The notes beneath the pieces were generated by a model that saw only the letters and a program-made list of their open reading frames with translations, was not told the DNA's origin and made no database searches. From NCBI GenBank assembly GCA_023213395.1, contig CM041465.1:58411741-58475740 (forward strand): 64,000 nucleotides of DNA, given 5' to 3'. Within the stretch, counting starts at the first letter, position 1; each line of letters begins with the position of its first letter. Source of the stretch: Cycas panzhihuaensis. Its lineage: Eukaryota; Cycadophyta. A program made the position numbers and the translations under genes. Below, in pieces: positions 33,978-45,505 of the stretch.

Positions 33978-34140
33978 GGTGTCTTTTGAGAAGGGAATAA
34001 ATGAACAAGGGACTATAAAAGTGATGGTAATAAATGACCAATTACTGTTTATAAATGGGAGATGCAATGAAATAGTATAGCAAAAGGAAGAAAAAATGAG
34101 AATGGTTGCTCAAAGATAAAAGAAACAATTTGGAGAAAAG

Positions 34141-34339
34141 TCACCAACACTTGTGACAAATATTAACCTGATGCAACAGGAATATGAGAAGCACTATGAT
34201 GAAAATTGGCCACTAACACTTGTGGCAAATATTAACTTAACGTAACAAGAAAATGAGAAGCACTACAATGAAAATTGGCCACTAATACTTGTGCCAAATA
34301 TTAACCTAACATAGCAAGAATATGAGAAGCACTATGATT
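34141..34339. repeat. Three 69-bp tandem repeats in C2 leader
   Basis: Units start about 34142, 34211 and 34280. Each contains CACTAACACTTGTGGCAAAT, ATTAACCTAAC and GAGAAGCACTATGAT with few changes. They are untranslated and lie near the gag start. Confidence 0.93.
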
Positions 34340-35012
34340 ATGATTATACTATGGATCCCTTTTTATAAATAAGTAAGTGATCAATATACAAGATTGTAAG
34401 CCAATGTGGAAGCTAAAATCATTGGGTGTACATAACTTAAAACTCAAATGTAGGATGCATAATCAACCCAATAACCTCTAACTTGTGTGCAACATGTAGT
34501 TGAGGTTGTTAAAAGGATGCCTAAGCTTCTAGTAGAATTAAGTTGGCATTCACTCGTAATACTTGCAATTGTGCTTAGTGATGAAATCTAAGTCATAATA
34601 GAGCCCATGTACTCCCAATCCTCACCCAGTTTACTAATGAGCAGTTATATATCTCCTCCAAAGAGAGGTATATGCATACTTATGGCTATGACAGATATTG
34701 GATTGGGTATATTTTAATCTTATATTAAAGTTTTAGTTTTCCTAATTGGTTATCAAGATGATCTCTGATTGAGGCATGATGGTATGGCTAACCAAACCTC
34801 ACTAATATTCTGGTTCATTCTAGTCCCAACTTGAAATCTACACCTCCTTTGTGGCATGGCATTCTGCCAACCAAGGTATCTAAACCTTATCAAGTATGTG
34901 AATAGGTACAAGATGGCAGAAAATAATGTACGTGATATATTCCTTTTAGAGAGAGTGAAAAGATCATTGAATTTGCATCAAACATACATATAATTGAAAA
35001 TAGAATGCTTAC

Positions 35013-35095
35013 TTGGAGTGCTTTTAGAGTGCATACTTGGGGTGATTTCTTGGAGTGTCTTTAGAGTGATTTCTTGAAGTGACTTTAGAGTGCTA
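35013..35095. repeat. Short imperfect repeats in C2 leader
   Basis: The words TTGGAGTG and CTTTAGAGTG alternate four times with a spacing of about 24 to 37 bases. Possible slippage product; function unknown. Confidence 0.75.
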
Positions 35096-36084
35096 AAATG
35101 TAATGCTAATAAGTGAGTGAGGACACTAGATATTGCTCTGATCCAGGTGTTTTTTTACTCACTTTTATAATTGGCTTTTAAGCCTTATAAAAAGAAGGAA
35201 GAAAAATTCTTCACTTTTTTTTTTTTTAAACAAAAAAGTACTCTCCACTAAAATAGCAATAACTTTCTTCCATGATAATAAAATTAAGTGTCAATTTTTG
35301 TACTACAAAATAGACTCAGAGCTACATCTTTAAGAAGTGGAATAAGATTCAAATGAGTTTTAAAAATTTTTAGCAGTCCTACAAAGTTAGTAGAATATAT
35401 TTTTTCAAAATTCTTAGTAAAAATAACTATTGTTCACTAAAACAATAATAACTTTCTCATACAACAACGAAATTGGATGCCAGTTTTTATGCTAAAAACT
35501 TGAATCTGAGCCTCATCTTTATCAATTGAAATTAGGTCAATTAGAGCTATGTAGAATTTTTAATAAACATGTGAAATTTAGCAAGCAGATTTTATTTTTG
35601 TAGAAAATTTAACTTACTAATATATCATCAACACATGCTACCATATGAAATTTCCATCATTGTTTTGATCACTAGGATCCCAATATGGTAAGGTGAGAGC
35701 ATACAATGATGAATATTTTAAATAGCTCTAAATTCTTAAAAAAAGGTGGATAGAACCTCCCCTTACAATCATTCTTCTAAAAGCTGAAAAATTTTTAGCA
35801 ATATTTCCTCTTGTTAAATTGACAAAAAGAGGGGAAAGAAAAGAATAATGAGATAACATAAATGGATACCAAAGGATTGGAATCCTTGAGTCTTATAACT
35901 CTGTGTATTATTTTTCCAAACCTATGAAAGAGAAAGGAAAAGAAAATAATATTAAATATGCTACGATAAAAACTTGAAAATATTTCTAAATCCACTTTCA
36001 CAATCTCCTTCACCACATGGGTTGTAGGGGAGAAAGAAGTGATGGCTCCATTACAAGTGTAAGTGAGGAATATGAAGCAAGAAA

Positions 36085-36096
36085 GCTCTAATACCA
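36085..36096 (-). other. PBS of C2
   Basis: Minus-strand TGGTATTAGAGC, one C-to-T change from the initiator-Met site; two bases from the 5' LTR. Confidence 0.93.
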
Positions 36097-36098
36097 CA

Positions 36099-36396
36099 TG
36101 AAAAGAGTGAATCTATCCTTCATCTCTATGCACTAAATACAAGGATAAACATGGGAGAAAGAGAGACTTAAGACAAAGAGAGTAGCTCTCACAGAATGAG
36201 GAGGTAATAATGAGCCTCCTCCATTGAGACTTTACTTTTATATTGAGAGAGGGAGCATTAGAGTTAGGTGAAATAAAATTACACATAATATACATGAAAG
36301 TGTATTTCACTTGAGTGATCTAATTTAAAGTTCACCTAAGACCCTTTTTAGAAATAATCAACTAATGTAATGACCTTGTGATATTAACCCATTTCA
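36099..36396 (-). repeat. 5' LTR of C2
   Basis: 298 bp with intact TG...CA ends, matched to 25720-26017. The TSD partner GAGGG follows at 36397. Confidence 0.96.
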
Positions 36397-36401
36397 GAGG
36401 G

Positions 36402-37778
36402 GAGTTAAAATAAATAAAATAAGATTTAAGAAGTTGGAGACTAATATGGATAAATAAAGAGAGAAGGGTATATATAGCTCATTGAACCCTAAAAATATAT
36501 AATAATATTAGCTAGGATACTAAGATAAGTGCAAAAAGCTCTTCAAAATAGTATATATAAGATTTAAGTGAGAAAGTTAGGCAATGAGGTCTATGAGGTG
36601 CCTATATATCATTATACCCTAAACATGGTGGCTAAAGTTACCCTAGTGAAAAATGATCAATATGATGCACTGATCAAAATAAGACCTATGGTTTTCTAAG
36701 ATGATTTTTGAGCCATGGATATTTTTCTTTTCAAATCTTGAACCAATTGATATAAGCTTCATTTGAATCATAGAAGTATTTCCTAAAGTGACCCTGTAAA
36801 CCACATGATGGCTCTTTTCCTTTTTTTTTTTTCCTTGTTAGAGGTTAGACACTGGACTAAAAGGTTGGGTGAAAGATTTAAAATTTGTATTGAAGGTTTG
36901 GATAAGATACCTTAAACTACTTTAATTATGTTTCTATAATATATGTTGGTGTTGATGTGTTATTAATATTGTAAGATTTGGTAATATTATTATAATCTAG
37001 AATTATATTATTTATTATTGTTATTTATAATACAAGGGTGTATTACTAATTTAACAACTTTGCAAAAGTATAGTTATCAATTTAACAACTTTATAGAAGT
37101 ACAATAATCTTAGTAGACTTGTCAAGTTTATCAAAATACAACAACCTTAGTAAATTTGGGAGTGTAATAGTAGTATTTGATATAATCTACATCCTATTAG
37201 ACTCTAACATAAGATTACCTAGTTTTATAAGCTCTTTGATAAAGCTCTTTGTCATTATTTATTTTGGCTCAATATAGATGAATGTACATACCTATAATCA
37301 TAAAATTCATGTAGAGATATTCATGAAGGGCACTTTCCTAGTGTTAACTACTATCTAGTGTACTACAAATGATAAGCGGTCAATAGTTTAACTATATTAG
37401 ATAAGAAGAGAAACCTAAAAGCATCTTATATGATATACCCAAAGGTATGTGGAGGCTTGATTCTATAACCAAGTACTATCTAACATCTATATAAGTAGTG
37501 TGATCTTCTTTGCTTCACATATAGGTGTATACCCACATATACTTAGCTAAAAATAATAATTCCCTATGATGTTTAAAGTCCCTTAATACAAAGTATCTAC
37601 CTAATAACTAGGGACAAGGGTTAGGAGGAAAGTTAATTATAGGATTTCACAAAATAATAATAGCACAAAAAATAAAAATAAATATAAGAAAGGGTCTATA
37701 CAAATTTTCCAAGGGAAAAAATTCTCAATTTTATGCTTCTCTTATTAATTTATTTATTCAAATGGATCCTTAAACTTA
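36402..37778 (-). other. G2 leader, distal piece
   Basis: About 1.4 kb between the C2 insertion and the G2 PBS. No coding motif. A stretch from about 36945 (TGTTGGTGTTGATG) to about 37300 could be a solo LTR of another element, but no TSD or partner copy is visible. Confidence 0.5.
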
Positions 37779-37790
37779 GCTTTGATACCA
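37779..37790 (-). other. PBS of G2
   Basis: Minus-strand TGGTATCAAAGC, one change from the initiator-Met site, two bases from the LTR edge. Confidence 0.88.
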
Positions 37791-37792
37791 CT

Positions 37793-38040
37793 TAGATTGA
37801 GCTTATCATAATATCATTCTAATTCAAGTACTTATATTTAGTAATATTATAGCACTTTTATTAATAATATTAAAGATTGATTACAAAGAAAGAGTTTACA
37901 AGATCGCTGAAGAGCATTAAAGAGAATTGAAATGGGTATTAAAGTATAACCTCTTAAGAAATAACAAGCCTCAATAATCCTCATGTACAATAAGTCAACC
38001 TTAAATAAGTAAGAGAGGTTGTTTTACATAAGATACTTGT
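37793..38040 (-). repeat. 5' LTR fragment of G2
   Basis: About 248 bp matching the R-U5 end of the 3' LTR at 19652-19905, for example TTAAAGATTGATT and AAATAAG-AAGAGAGG. Similarity stops after CATAAGATAC, so U3 has been lost by deletion or replaced by other DNA. Confidence 0.85.
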
Positions 38041-38784
38041 TATGCTTCTAACCATAACTACCTTCCCCTGAGAAATGACACTTCAATGATTAGGTCTACA
38101 TAGGTTCATTATGGATAGTGCTAGTGAAGCATCTATGTTGTATACCACACTCCTAGTTTGCTCCAAACATAGATATGATATAGTAATATACAATATTTTT
38201 ATGAACAAAAGAAATTATATAAGGTCTCTAAAAGAGAAATTTTGGATGAGGGAAAAGGTAAAATAACAAAAAGGGGTGAGGAAAGAAAACCTGAAAGCCT
38301 TAGAAGTAAAGAGATAGAGTAAAAGAAAGAATGAAGGAATGAAGAGATGTTAAAGAAAGATTTCAACTTCTATCTAAGACTCATTTATGCCATAAAGGGT
38401 ATTACCATAACCAAGGATATAGGCTAGGACTTTAAATAAAAGATTAGGGCTTACTCTTTAAAATTGTGTTTGGCTAGTTGTGAGTCATAAAATCCTATGA
38501 TTTAAACATCTCCTCAACATGACACAAAGATATATTTCCTAGGAATTATTGTAGTCTCATATAAAGTTGAAGTTGCTTCAAACATCCACAAACATGGTTC
38601 ATAAAATTCTTAGTCTCACAATGAACAAGTAACTATAGGAGGCCCATAAGTCCATAATAAAATGCATCTCCTTAATATATATTCACAGTGATGAGTAATT
38701 TATATCAAAACATTAGCATTGCACTTAACAAAATTGACATAAAATATTTTTAACAAGAACAAGACATGTTTTATTATATAAAAG
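38041..38784. other. Unassigned sequence between G2 and C3
   Basis: About 740 bp. No open frame or motif recognised. It begins at the broken G2 LTR and ends at the C3 LTR. Confidence 0.4.
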
Positions 38785-39081
38785 TGTTAGAAACCACAAA
38801 TAAAAATATTGTTTATGTACACAACAAGCATGAAATGAGCAAGCATTAATGAAGAATTGATATGGAAAACCTTTAGGTAAAAACCCACCATAGAAATATT
38901 GATTATATTGATGCAAAATATGTAATGTACAATGGACTTTGGATCCCTTTGAATAGATCCATAAGTGCCTTATATATTATATCTATCTATCCATATAATT
39001 ACATTATTATATCACATATATTCACATATATACACTGCATAAATATTAGTTAAGTTAAATGGTTAAGATATCGCTCTAATA
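38785..39081 (-). repeat. 3' LTR of C3
   Basis: About 297 bp. On the minus strand it begins (TA)TTAGAGCGATATCTTAACC after the PPT and ends GTGGTTTCTAACA. It contains GGTGGGTTTTTACCTAAAGG, a U5-type motif common in Copia LTRs. Partner LTR not in the window. Confidence 0.8.
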
Positions 39082-39096
39082 TCCCCTCAAAATGTA
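39082..39096 (-). other. Polypurine tract of C3
   Basis: Minus-strand CATTTTGAGGGGA followed by the LTR start. Confidence 0.75.
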
Positions 39097-39183
39097 AATT
39101 TGGGGTTTTGAAACCTTTTCAGGGGTTGGACTATCCTTTGTCTTTATTCTTTTTATTATATCCTTCCTCAAGGATAACTTCAA

Positions 39184-39323
39184 TTAAGTCTAAAATATAT
39201 ATAAATCTTGATGAAGTGGTCTTTAGTAAGAGCTTTGATAAATACATCCACAAGTAATTCTTCAATTGGACAAAATTTAACCTGTAAGCACCCTAATCTA
39301 ATATACTCACAAATATAATGGTA
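39184..39323 (-). pseudogene. C3 pol C-terminus, distal to E
   Basis: Reads YHYICEYI, LQVKFCPIEELLVDVFIKAL and TKDHFIKI, the standard Copia end (Y-H-x-I-R-E, E-x-Q-x-A-D-I-F-T-K). It ends at TAA 39184-39186. It continues directly the frame that stops at 60969 on the other side of E, including a duplicated Tyr-His codon pair that is the TSD. Confidence 0.88.
39319..39323. repeat. TSD of E (left)
   Basis: TGGTA, against TGATG at 60969-60973: three of five bases, both differences transitions. Read on the minus strand both copies cover the same two codons of the C3 RNase H (Tyr-His of the I-R-Y-H-Y-I motif), which confirms the duplication independently of the base match. Confidence 0.75.
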
Positions 39324-42300
39324 TGTTTCTTGGCTACAGAGAATGGACATGGACGCCACCTCTCAGGTAAGCACAAGTATATTTAAAATGTAATTGAATA
39401 TTCATTAGATATATTCTGCATGTTATTGATTGACTGCATGGTTGTTATACCTAGCTTGCCTGCTCACTTATGCTTGCATCTACTACTTTAGCCTATGACG
39501 ACTTAGGGAAAATGTCTTATGGCACATCATATCCCTTCATCACACCTCCACAGCATTCTCAAGTACTTCTAGCTCTCATAGCTTGCTTTTGACCACCCTT
39601 TTGGTGTAGTGTGATCCCTAACAACCCATTTAGGCCTAATCATCCTCCTCACTTGCCACTTGTCTTGCAATGAAGCCTAATTACCCCCTTTTACTTTGCT
39701 TATTATGGTCCCGCGAATACTTAAAGTATCTTAGACACCTTGGCAACCCACTATTTTACTATTTCAGGATCTAGGACCCCCTTTTGAAAGGCTCCCCTTT
39801 ATTTTTTTTACCTTGTTTTGAGCGCACCATAGCACTATTTGCAGTACTGCTACAAACTCTATAGTACTATGAAGTTTGGTGCGATGCGACTATCCACTTT
39901 TAATTTTTAGCCTAGCAATAGCCAGTTTTGCATTAATTATAAAACTAATAGGTGGCATCAGGTTGTTTCTCACCCAAGGCGATCCCTAATTGCTTGATAA
40001 GTTAAGTTTGGGTATAAAAACCTAATTTTAGGCTCATTTTCTTCTTCTTCGCTCATTTTTTGAAAGAAAGAAAGGCCTCCTTCAGTTGTCACCTACTCTC
40101 CTCTCTTGTCTCTTCCTTCCTTAGGACAAAAACTCTAAATTGTAAGTTTATAGTAGTCTAATATGAGTGGGTTCTCCTCTTAAGTGCTCCCTCAAATTAT
40201 TGCATCAAGTTTCTTATGTAGGTTTCGCACTCTCTCACACTATTGAAGGGAACTTTCCTCCATCCTTCAAGGGAGATCCTCTTCTCCCAACCACGTTATA
40301 AGGTAAATTTTATTTCAACTTAGTTTTAGTAGGGATTTTCAGCATGTGTTTTATTTTTTCCTATCTTTAATAATAGCACTTCTTGAATATTGTTCTAGGT
40401 TCTCCACAAACCTCTCCCATATACTTATTCTTTGGAAGGTAGACCCTTCCTTCTCTCGACTGACTCTCTTTATACTTTGAGGTTTCTTCTAGGCTTCCAC
40501 CAAGAAGGTTGTGGAAAAGATTGTAGAAAAGGGAGAAAGGAGCTTGAGGCTAGGGTTCTGACCCTATTGGCACCTCCTCTAGGGTAACCCCCTACCATTT
40601 GCAACTTTTCTCACCGTATACCTATCTTGCACATCCTAAAATCATCAAGGGAAGAGATTCCACTAGTTATAGCATTGGTAGCTGCTTGCCATACGTACAA
40701 CCAGCCCTTATATGCTATCAAAATATAATTTGTTTTAGTGTATCTTGTAGTTTGCTAGTTTCATACTTTATTTTGTAAATCTTGCAAAAGTTGCATATTT
40801 CAACATTTGTGACTTTTGCAGTTTTTTTATAACTTCTACTCCTTGCAACCTTTGCTACTATTTTGCTTGTTTGAAAGCTATACCCTTTTATTTGATCTAC
40901 TAGTTTAGAGCACTTGAGTATGTGGAGGTGCCTTACTTGGAGGGCTGGCCATTTTGAGGCTCTCTTTCTCTCCCTTTCTACCCTCTTTCTAATGGTTGCT
41001 TGAGCATTTCACATGTATGTAAAACAAAGTTTGAATCACACATTGTTTCTATTTAAAAATCATTTATATAAGATCATATTTTTACTTTTAGCAAACATAC
41101 ACACATATATATATAAATACACATTTGCTCTTATGTATATCTAGCACCTGTGGAAGGGGAAACTAACTTGTTGTGTAGGTCTCACTTTTGAAGCAAGTAA
41201 GGACTTTTTATGGAAGGTACCAGTACTCCTTTTACTTTCATTACTTTACTTTGAACTTTCCTTTTCTTCTGCAACCCCTTTTCTCATTTCTTTCCACATA
41301 AGCTCTTTGGGGAAGGTAAGGAAACCCCATCGACACTCTCCTTACAACACTAACCATGGCAAGGAGCATGAGGCAAGCAAAAGGAGTTTCTAAAGAAAGG
41401 AGAAAGGTTTTCTACATCAACTGACACAACTCCAGGTGTACCTCTTCCTACTTTATCTTCTTTCTCATCCTTTCCTCCCTTTTTTTTTGAAAGAAAAAAA
41501 AAAGAGAAGGAAAGGTTACAAACACTTTTTTCTTGCTTGTTGGTTACTTGATTTATACTTGTAGGTATTAACCTTACTAGCAAAGCGGTTTTTCCCCTTT
41601 GTTGCATTCGTGTTCCTTTTTTATATGTTTTTTTTGCATTTTCCAAGATAAGAATACAAAGGGATTTAAGCCCCTGTATCATTGCTTCTCTTTCTTCCAT
41701 ATATTACTAGGGTAGTTTGCACCAATCACTACACTCTTTTCATGTGATTTCTTATCCTCTTGGTTCCTTAGCCTCTATTATCATTTAAAAAAGAGAAAAA
41801 AGAGAGAGGAAGTGAGAATCAAAAGAGAGTCTTGGTATTGTTCTTTTTCATTTGCAATAACTTAGTGATAGTAACACTTCATATCACTACTCTACTCATC
41901 TAAAACAAAACGAAAACATATCGCATAGCACCTTACACACCTAGCCATCCACCTAGTGCATGGAAAACTTAGGAGCACCCTCCTTTAAGTGCCTTGCAGT
42001 AAGGCATCCATTTGCTTTACCCCATTTAGGAGTTGGTCTTTATACCCAACCTCCTCTTCGCATCCGTACTATTTGCTACCTTCTTCTTGTTTGTAGGCAC
42101 CCCCCTTTCCTTAGGGTCCACCTCTTCTTCTCCCTCCTTCCTAGAAGAAGTGTCTTTTCATCTTATCTCTCCTTCCTCAACCTATTAGGATAGGAGAGTC
42201 CCTTTAAGGCTACTTAGAAAACTGAGGGAGCCCCTTGCCCACCTCAAATCTGAGAAGGTGATCATATTAAGGGAAGGTTTGTGCACCATTTGCAGGTCCT

Positions 42301-42437
42301 CAAACCTATGTTCCAACGCATAAATGCCCTTTACGGGTAATCTTTTCCTCTACTTTCAAGGATCCTTTAGCCCCTTAATTGATGATTGTATAGGCTTGAT
42401 CCCCTTACATCTAGTGATCCCTAGAGATGTATTTCCA
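39324..42437 (+). repeat. 5' LTR of E
   Basis: 3114 bp from TGTTTCTTGGCTAC to GTATTTCCA. It matches 57829-60968 along its whole length at an estimated 85-90 percent. It is CT-rich on the plus strand and holds a TATA-like box at 40013. Open frames inside (for example 41350-41700 minus and 41960-42193 plus) have broken counterparts in the other LTR and no domain, so I do not call them genes. Confidence 0.92.
40013..40020 (+). promoter_or_regulatory. TATA-like box in E 5' LTR
   Basis: TATAAAAA about 690 bases into the LTR, conserved as TATAAAAC at 58532-58539 in the 3' LTR. A candidate start of the genomic transcript. Confidence 0.5.
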
Positions 42438-42438
42438 C

Positions 42439-42456
42439 TGGTGACCATACTTGGGA
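42439..42456 (+). other. Likely PBS of E
   Basis: TGGTGACCATACTTGGGA begins one base after the LTR. The first eight bases, TGGTGACC, fit a tRNA CCA-end complement (tRNA-Trp is one possibility). It is not the initiator-Met site used by the other elements here. The tRNA cannot be fixed without a search. Confidence 0.5.
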
Positions 42457-42618
42457 TTCGTTAATAAAGGATCTATCCTAGTTTCCTTTCTATTGGTGTT
42501 ACCTCTCCTTTAAGTAGTCCTTCCTTATTCATTAGGCAACCCCTAATATCTTTCATTTTGTTACCCATCTTTCTTCCAAATCTTAGGAAGGATTTGTATG
42601 CAATGATTCTCTCATCGT

Positions 42619-44658
42619 TTGCGAGGTCTCCCTCCTTCTTTAGAAGACTTATTCTATTCCCCCCTTCCGTTGTGTGATTCTGAATTAGCTATGGAGGGAT
42701 TCTCTTCATATTGGGCATATCATGCCTACATTTCTGAAACCTACCAATCTTTAACTTCTTTCCAAGGTCCCACCCAAGAGGGTGAAGACCCCATCTTCTA
42801 TCTAAGTGATCAAGAGCAACTACATATCCATCACCTTTCCATTTATAATATGAAAGCTTCTTCCCCCATGGGGTATCATCATATTAGTGATAATGCCTAT
42901 GAGGATTGCCTTGTGGGGTCCACTTTATATGAGGAGCCTTCAACCTCATACATACAAGTAGGAACCCCTCATGCGAATGTGGTGGAAGCACTTAATTAAT
43001 GCTTCTAAGCGATTAGTCTCCAACTACCTCCCAAGTGGTTGGAAAGCATCTTGTGAAGTGTGGTAGCCTCCTCCTCCACATCTGCACCCTCATACCCATC
43101 CCACTCAGCTTTACTATCTATAACAGGGCCATCCCTCATTGTACCTTCCTCTTCTTATAGCCCGCATTCTTTATAGGCCACCTAAGGTATGCCCACTTCC
43201 CAAATTAGGTTGAGTATACCTCTTCCTAGTTAGGTAACCACACCCCATCCAACTATAGTTCATCCACCTTCTATTAGACCTAGGGGGCCTACGTGTCCCC
43301 TTATCTCTAGCCATGTGGGACAAATCTCCATGTGCTCCCAAGCTTAACCTAAGGATTCATCTCTTTGTGTGCCCTTGGGATACATTTCCCAACCATGGGG
43401 CATTGTAAAGGGAATCCTCTTCCCATCTATGGGGTGGACCTCTTTCACCCATATGGTATCACACCACCTACTGGTGCCCCATATGGGCAAAATCAGGTCC
43501 TACACCCATCCATTCCTTCTTCTTACATCTCTTCATATATGGTGCCTTCACAAGGAGGACAAGTCCCTCCTTAAGGCACCCTCTCCCAAGCCCCCTTTCA
43601 ATAAGAGGCACACCTTCAAGGGGGGATGGGTCCTTCATACCCATCTGCCTCTTTTCCAGTCCCCTCACACTTAGGATTAGTCCCTTCCCATTAAGTGGGA
43701 GGAAGTTTATATCCCCTCTTTGGTCAAACTTCCTAAAGAGGATTTGGGCACACTTGCCCACCTCCTTCTTCATCCTTTGTTGACCTGATAGTTCAACCCA
43801 GGGCCCTTCCCTTCATGGACTATAGGTCAACCCCCTTGTCCATCAAGGTGTTAAGGACCAACTTGTCACCCCATCCTCCTCAGGTACCCAAGTTCGATGG
43901 GACCTCTTCTCAAGACCCAATAAAACATGTCAGGAGCTTTTCCAGGGCATGTATCAACTATTGGGCCTATGTTCATATTTTGATGAAGCTCTTGCCGCAT
44001 TTTTTGTAAAGTGATTCTCTCAAATGGTTCTATTACCTTCTTGTACATTCAGTTCACTCATTCCAATAGCTCGTAGATGAGTTCATCAATTACTTTAACA
44101 TTTCTTTCCCCTTTGAGAGTGGAATGAAGGCCCTTTTATCCCTTAAACAAGGTCACAAGGAAATGAATCATGACTTTGCTAGGTGTTTTCATGATCTCCT
44201 TTACTCCATGAAGGCTACCTTGCCTGAGGAGTTGAAAAGGGATCTTTTCATAAACACTCTTAGTCTTGAAGTATATGTTGATTTACTCAAGATGGGGGCA
44301 ACAATATGTGACTCCGTTATAGCTAAATGTTTGGCTCTTGAGGCTATTGAGATCCAAGCGGGTCTCAAGAAACCTCTCAGGTCATCGTAATAATATGAGG
44401 CACCCCCCTTGTCTTGCAACACCAAAACTCAACAACCTCCCAAGTCTTTGAGCCATTTGATGGAGAAGACCTTGGACCCATTGACTTATTCCATATGTTC
44501 TTTTAAACATATGATGAAAGAGCTTAAACTCCAAGCTCCTCCTTCATCGCCAATATCTCATAAACCTATTTACCAAGCCTCCCAAGTAGCTCCTTCCAAG
44601 AATAGAAATGCCTATGCTTCTCAAATAAGGAAGATGAACTTTTCCTTAGAGAAGAAGT
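42619..44658 (+). pseudogene. E gag
   Basis: The first half is in one frame (MRGLPPSLEDLFYSPLPL and EEPSTSYIQVGTPHANVV, then proline-rich sequence); from about 43370 to 43600 the frame changes by one. The second half carries the Gag core: PPQVPKFDGTSSQDPIKHVR, a L-x-L-x-L-P-H-F-L region, SDSLKWFYYLLVHSVHSF (the A-x-x-W-F/Y-x-x-L box), LVDEFINYFN, GHKEMNHDFARCFHDLLYSM. The last part, HMMKELKLQAPPSSPIS, is low-complexity. Stops include two at 44388-44393. It ends abruptly at 44658, where the inverted block begins at arm 1. Confidence 0.82.
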
Positions 44659-45463
44659 GGTAGGCCTATCAATGCCTGTGAGGAGAGGTATACCACCACA
44701 TATACCAACAGGCAGAGGGAGAGCTATAGGTAGAGCTCCAGCAGTTGTTGTGGCTATGGTGGTAGTGGTAGAGGTGGCGATAGCCATAGTAGAGGGAGTA
44801 GTAGAGGCAAGAGGTGCTTCAACAGCTCAAGAGGTATGAGAGGTAGTGCCAAAGGTAGAGGAGGTGGAGGCAGTAGTTGAGGGAGCTCTTGTGAAGGAGG
44901 TGATCATCAGATTTGAGGAACCAGCCATCCCAAGATGTGAGACACTACCCTAACTCAATCCTTTTTCTATCACTAGTTACTTAGATAGTTTACTTTGATT
45001 CGATTTGAATGCTTTCACATGTATATTTGTTAGATTGACATATGGTATGTATGGTTTGGTAGGCGTAGCTAAGATGATGAGGCTACTAGAGGCAGTAATC
45101 TAGGAGTTGTTTCCCTGGGTCGATGTAGAGGGATATCCTTCTATCCTAACTAGTGAGGAGCCTCGATATGTGCTAGTATACACAGTGGCATTTACCCCAC
45201 TGATCAAAGCTGGGGACATGTGTGTAATGGAGTCCCAATGCCACTAGGTGAGGATGGGACAACTATAGGGCGCCCTGGATAGACTTCACGCAGAGAGAGA
45301 CCAAATAACTATAGAGAGGGATACCCTACGAGGCCAGGTCTAGGTACTGAAAGCCTAGGGAGGAGGAGCAACATGCAAAGATGAGAGGATTCATATTAGG
45401 ATCACAGTGCTGGAGGATAAGCTTCGAGGAGCAGATAGGAAAAGGGATCATATCCAGGCGAGA
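44659..45463. repeat. Inverted repeat arm 1 (805 bp)
   Basis: Matches the reverse complement of 48356-49160, also 805 bp, at about 96-97 percent by eye, with an indel or two inside an otherwise colinear match. The arms flank a 2892-bp segment holding linker, integrase and RT. Confidence 0.93.
44937..45062 (+). other. 126-nt intron of accessory gene (inverted copy)
   Basis: GTGAGACACTACCC...GGTTTGGTAG. Joining the exons keeps the frame (phase 1: a codon split 1+2). Without splicing, the exon-1 frame hits a TAA a few codons into the intron. Same length as in the two other copies. Confidence 0.75.
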
Positions 45464-45505
45464 TATGATCAGTTAGTAGAGCAGATCACCACTAAGTCAT
45501 CATAA

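Larger units (their letters stand above)
33978..36084 (-). other. C2 leader between PBS and gag
   Basis: About 2.1 kb untranslated. It includes three 69-bp tandem repeats (34141-34339), a cluster of short GAGTG-containing repeats (35013-35095), and two loosely related halves near 35225-35395 and 35410-35590. No coding domain on either strand. Confidence 0.6.
25720..36396 (-). mobile_element. C2: full-length Copia retrotransposon carrying N3
   Basis: A complete Copia element on the minus strand with two 298-bp LTRs, PBS, gag, protease, integrase, RT, RNase H and PPT in Copia order. Total length is 10,677 bp, or about 7.7 kb without the nested N3. It is the same family as C1. Every domain carries stops. 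It sits in the leader of G2. A long leader of about 2.1 kb separates PBS and gag. Confidence 0.93.
19652..38040 (-). mobile_element. G2: chromovirus-type Ty3/Gypsy carrying Copia C2
   Basis: Read on the minus strand: 5' LTR fragment (38040-37793), PBS, leader, then C2 inserted, then gag (from 25656), RT, RNase H, integrase with chromodomain (to about 21190), PPT and a 1529-bp 3' LTR. Order and motifs fit the Tekay/Del chromovirus lineage. Without C2 it would be about 7.7 kb. The 5' LTR is truncated in U3, so no TSD can be found. Stops throughout. Confidence 0.85.
44659..45505 (+). pseudogene. PMD/coiled-coil gene 3' part (inverted copy)
   Basis: The C-terminal half of the accessory protein, here on the plus strand because the block is inverted. 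Exon 1 reads GLSMPVRRGIPPHIPTGRGR, a Val/Ala/Glu-rich stretch, and EEPAIPR. A 126-nt intron (44937-45062) follows, then KMMRLLEAVI-ELFPWVDVEG, LTSEEPRYVLVYTVAF, and a coiled coil with LDRLHAERDQITIERDTLRG and ADRKRDHIQARYDQLVEQI, ending TTKSS and TAA at 45503-45505. The stop is conserved in the 53893 copy, so it is the real end. The N-terminal PMD part is missing. Confidence 0.8.

Noticed and set aside
34141-34339. CRISPR-like direct repeats
   Set aside because: Only three 69-bp units without unique spacers, inside a plant Copia leader; they are tandem repeats.
25734-36310. Twin 65-residue minus-strand frames at 25734-25931 and 36113-36310
   Set aside because: They lie within the C2 LTRs and are alike only because the LTRs are.
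41350-41700. 116-residue minus-strand open frame in the 5' LTR of E
   Set aside because: Its counterpart in the 3' LTR (59815-60033) is broken, with no shared domain; explained by CT-rich LTR sequence.
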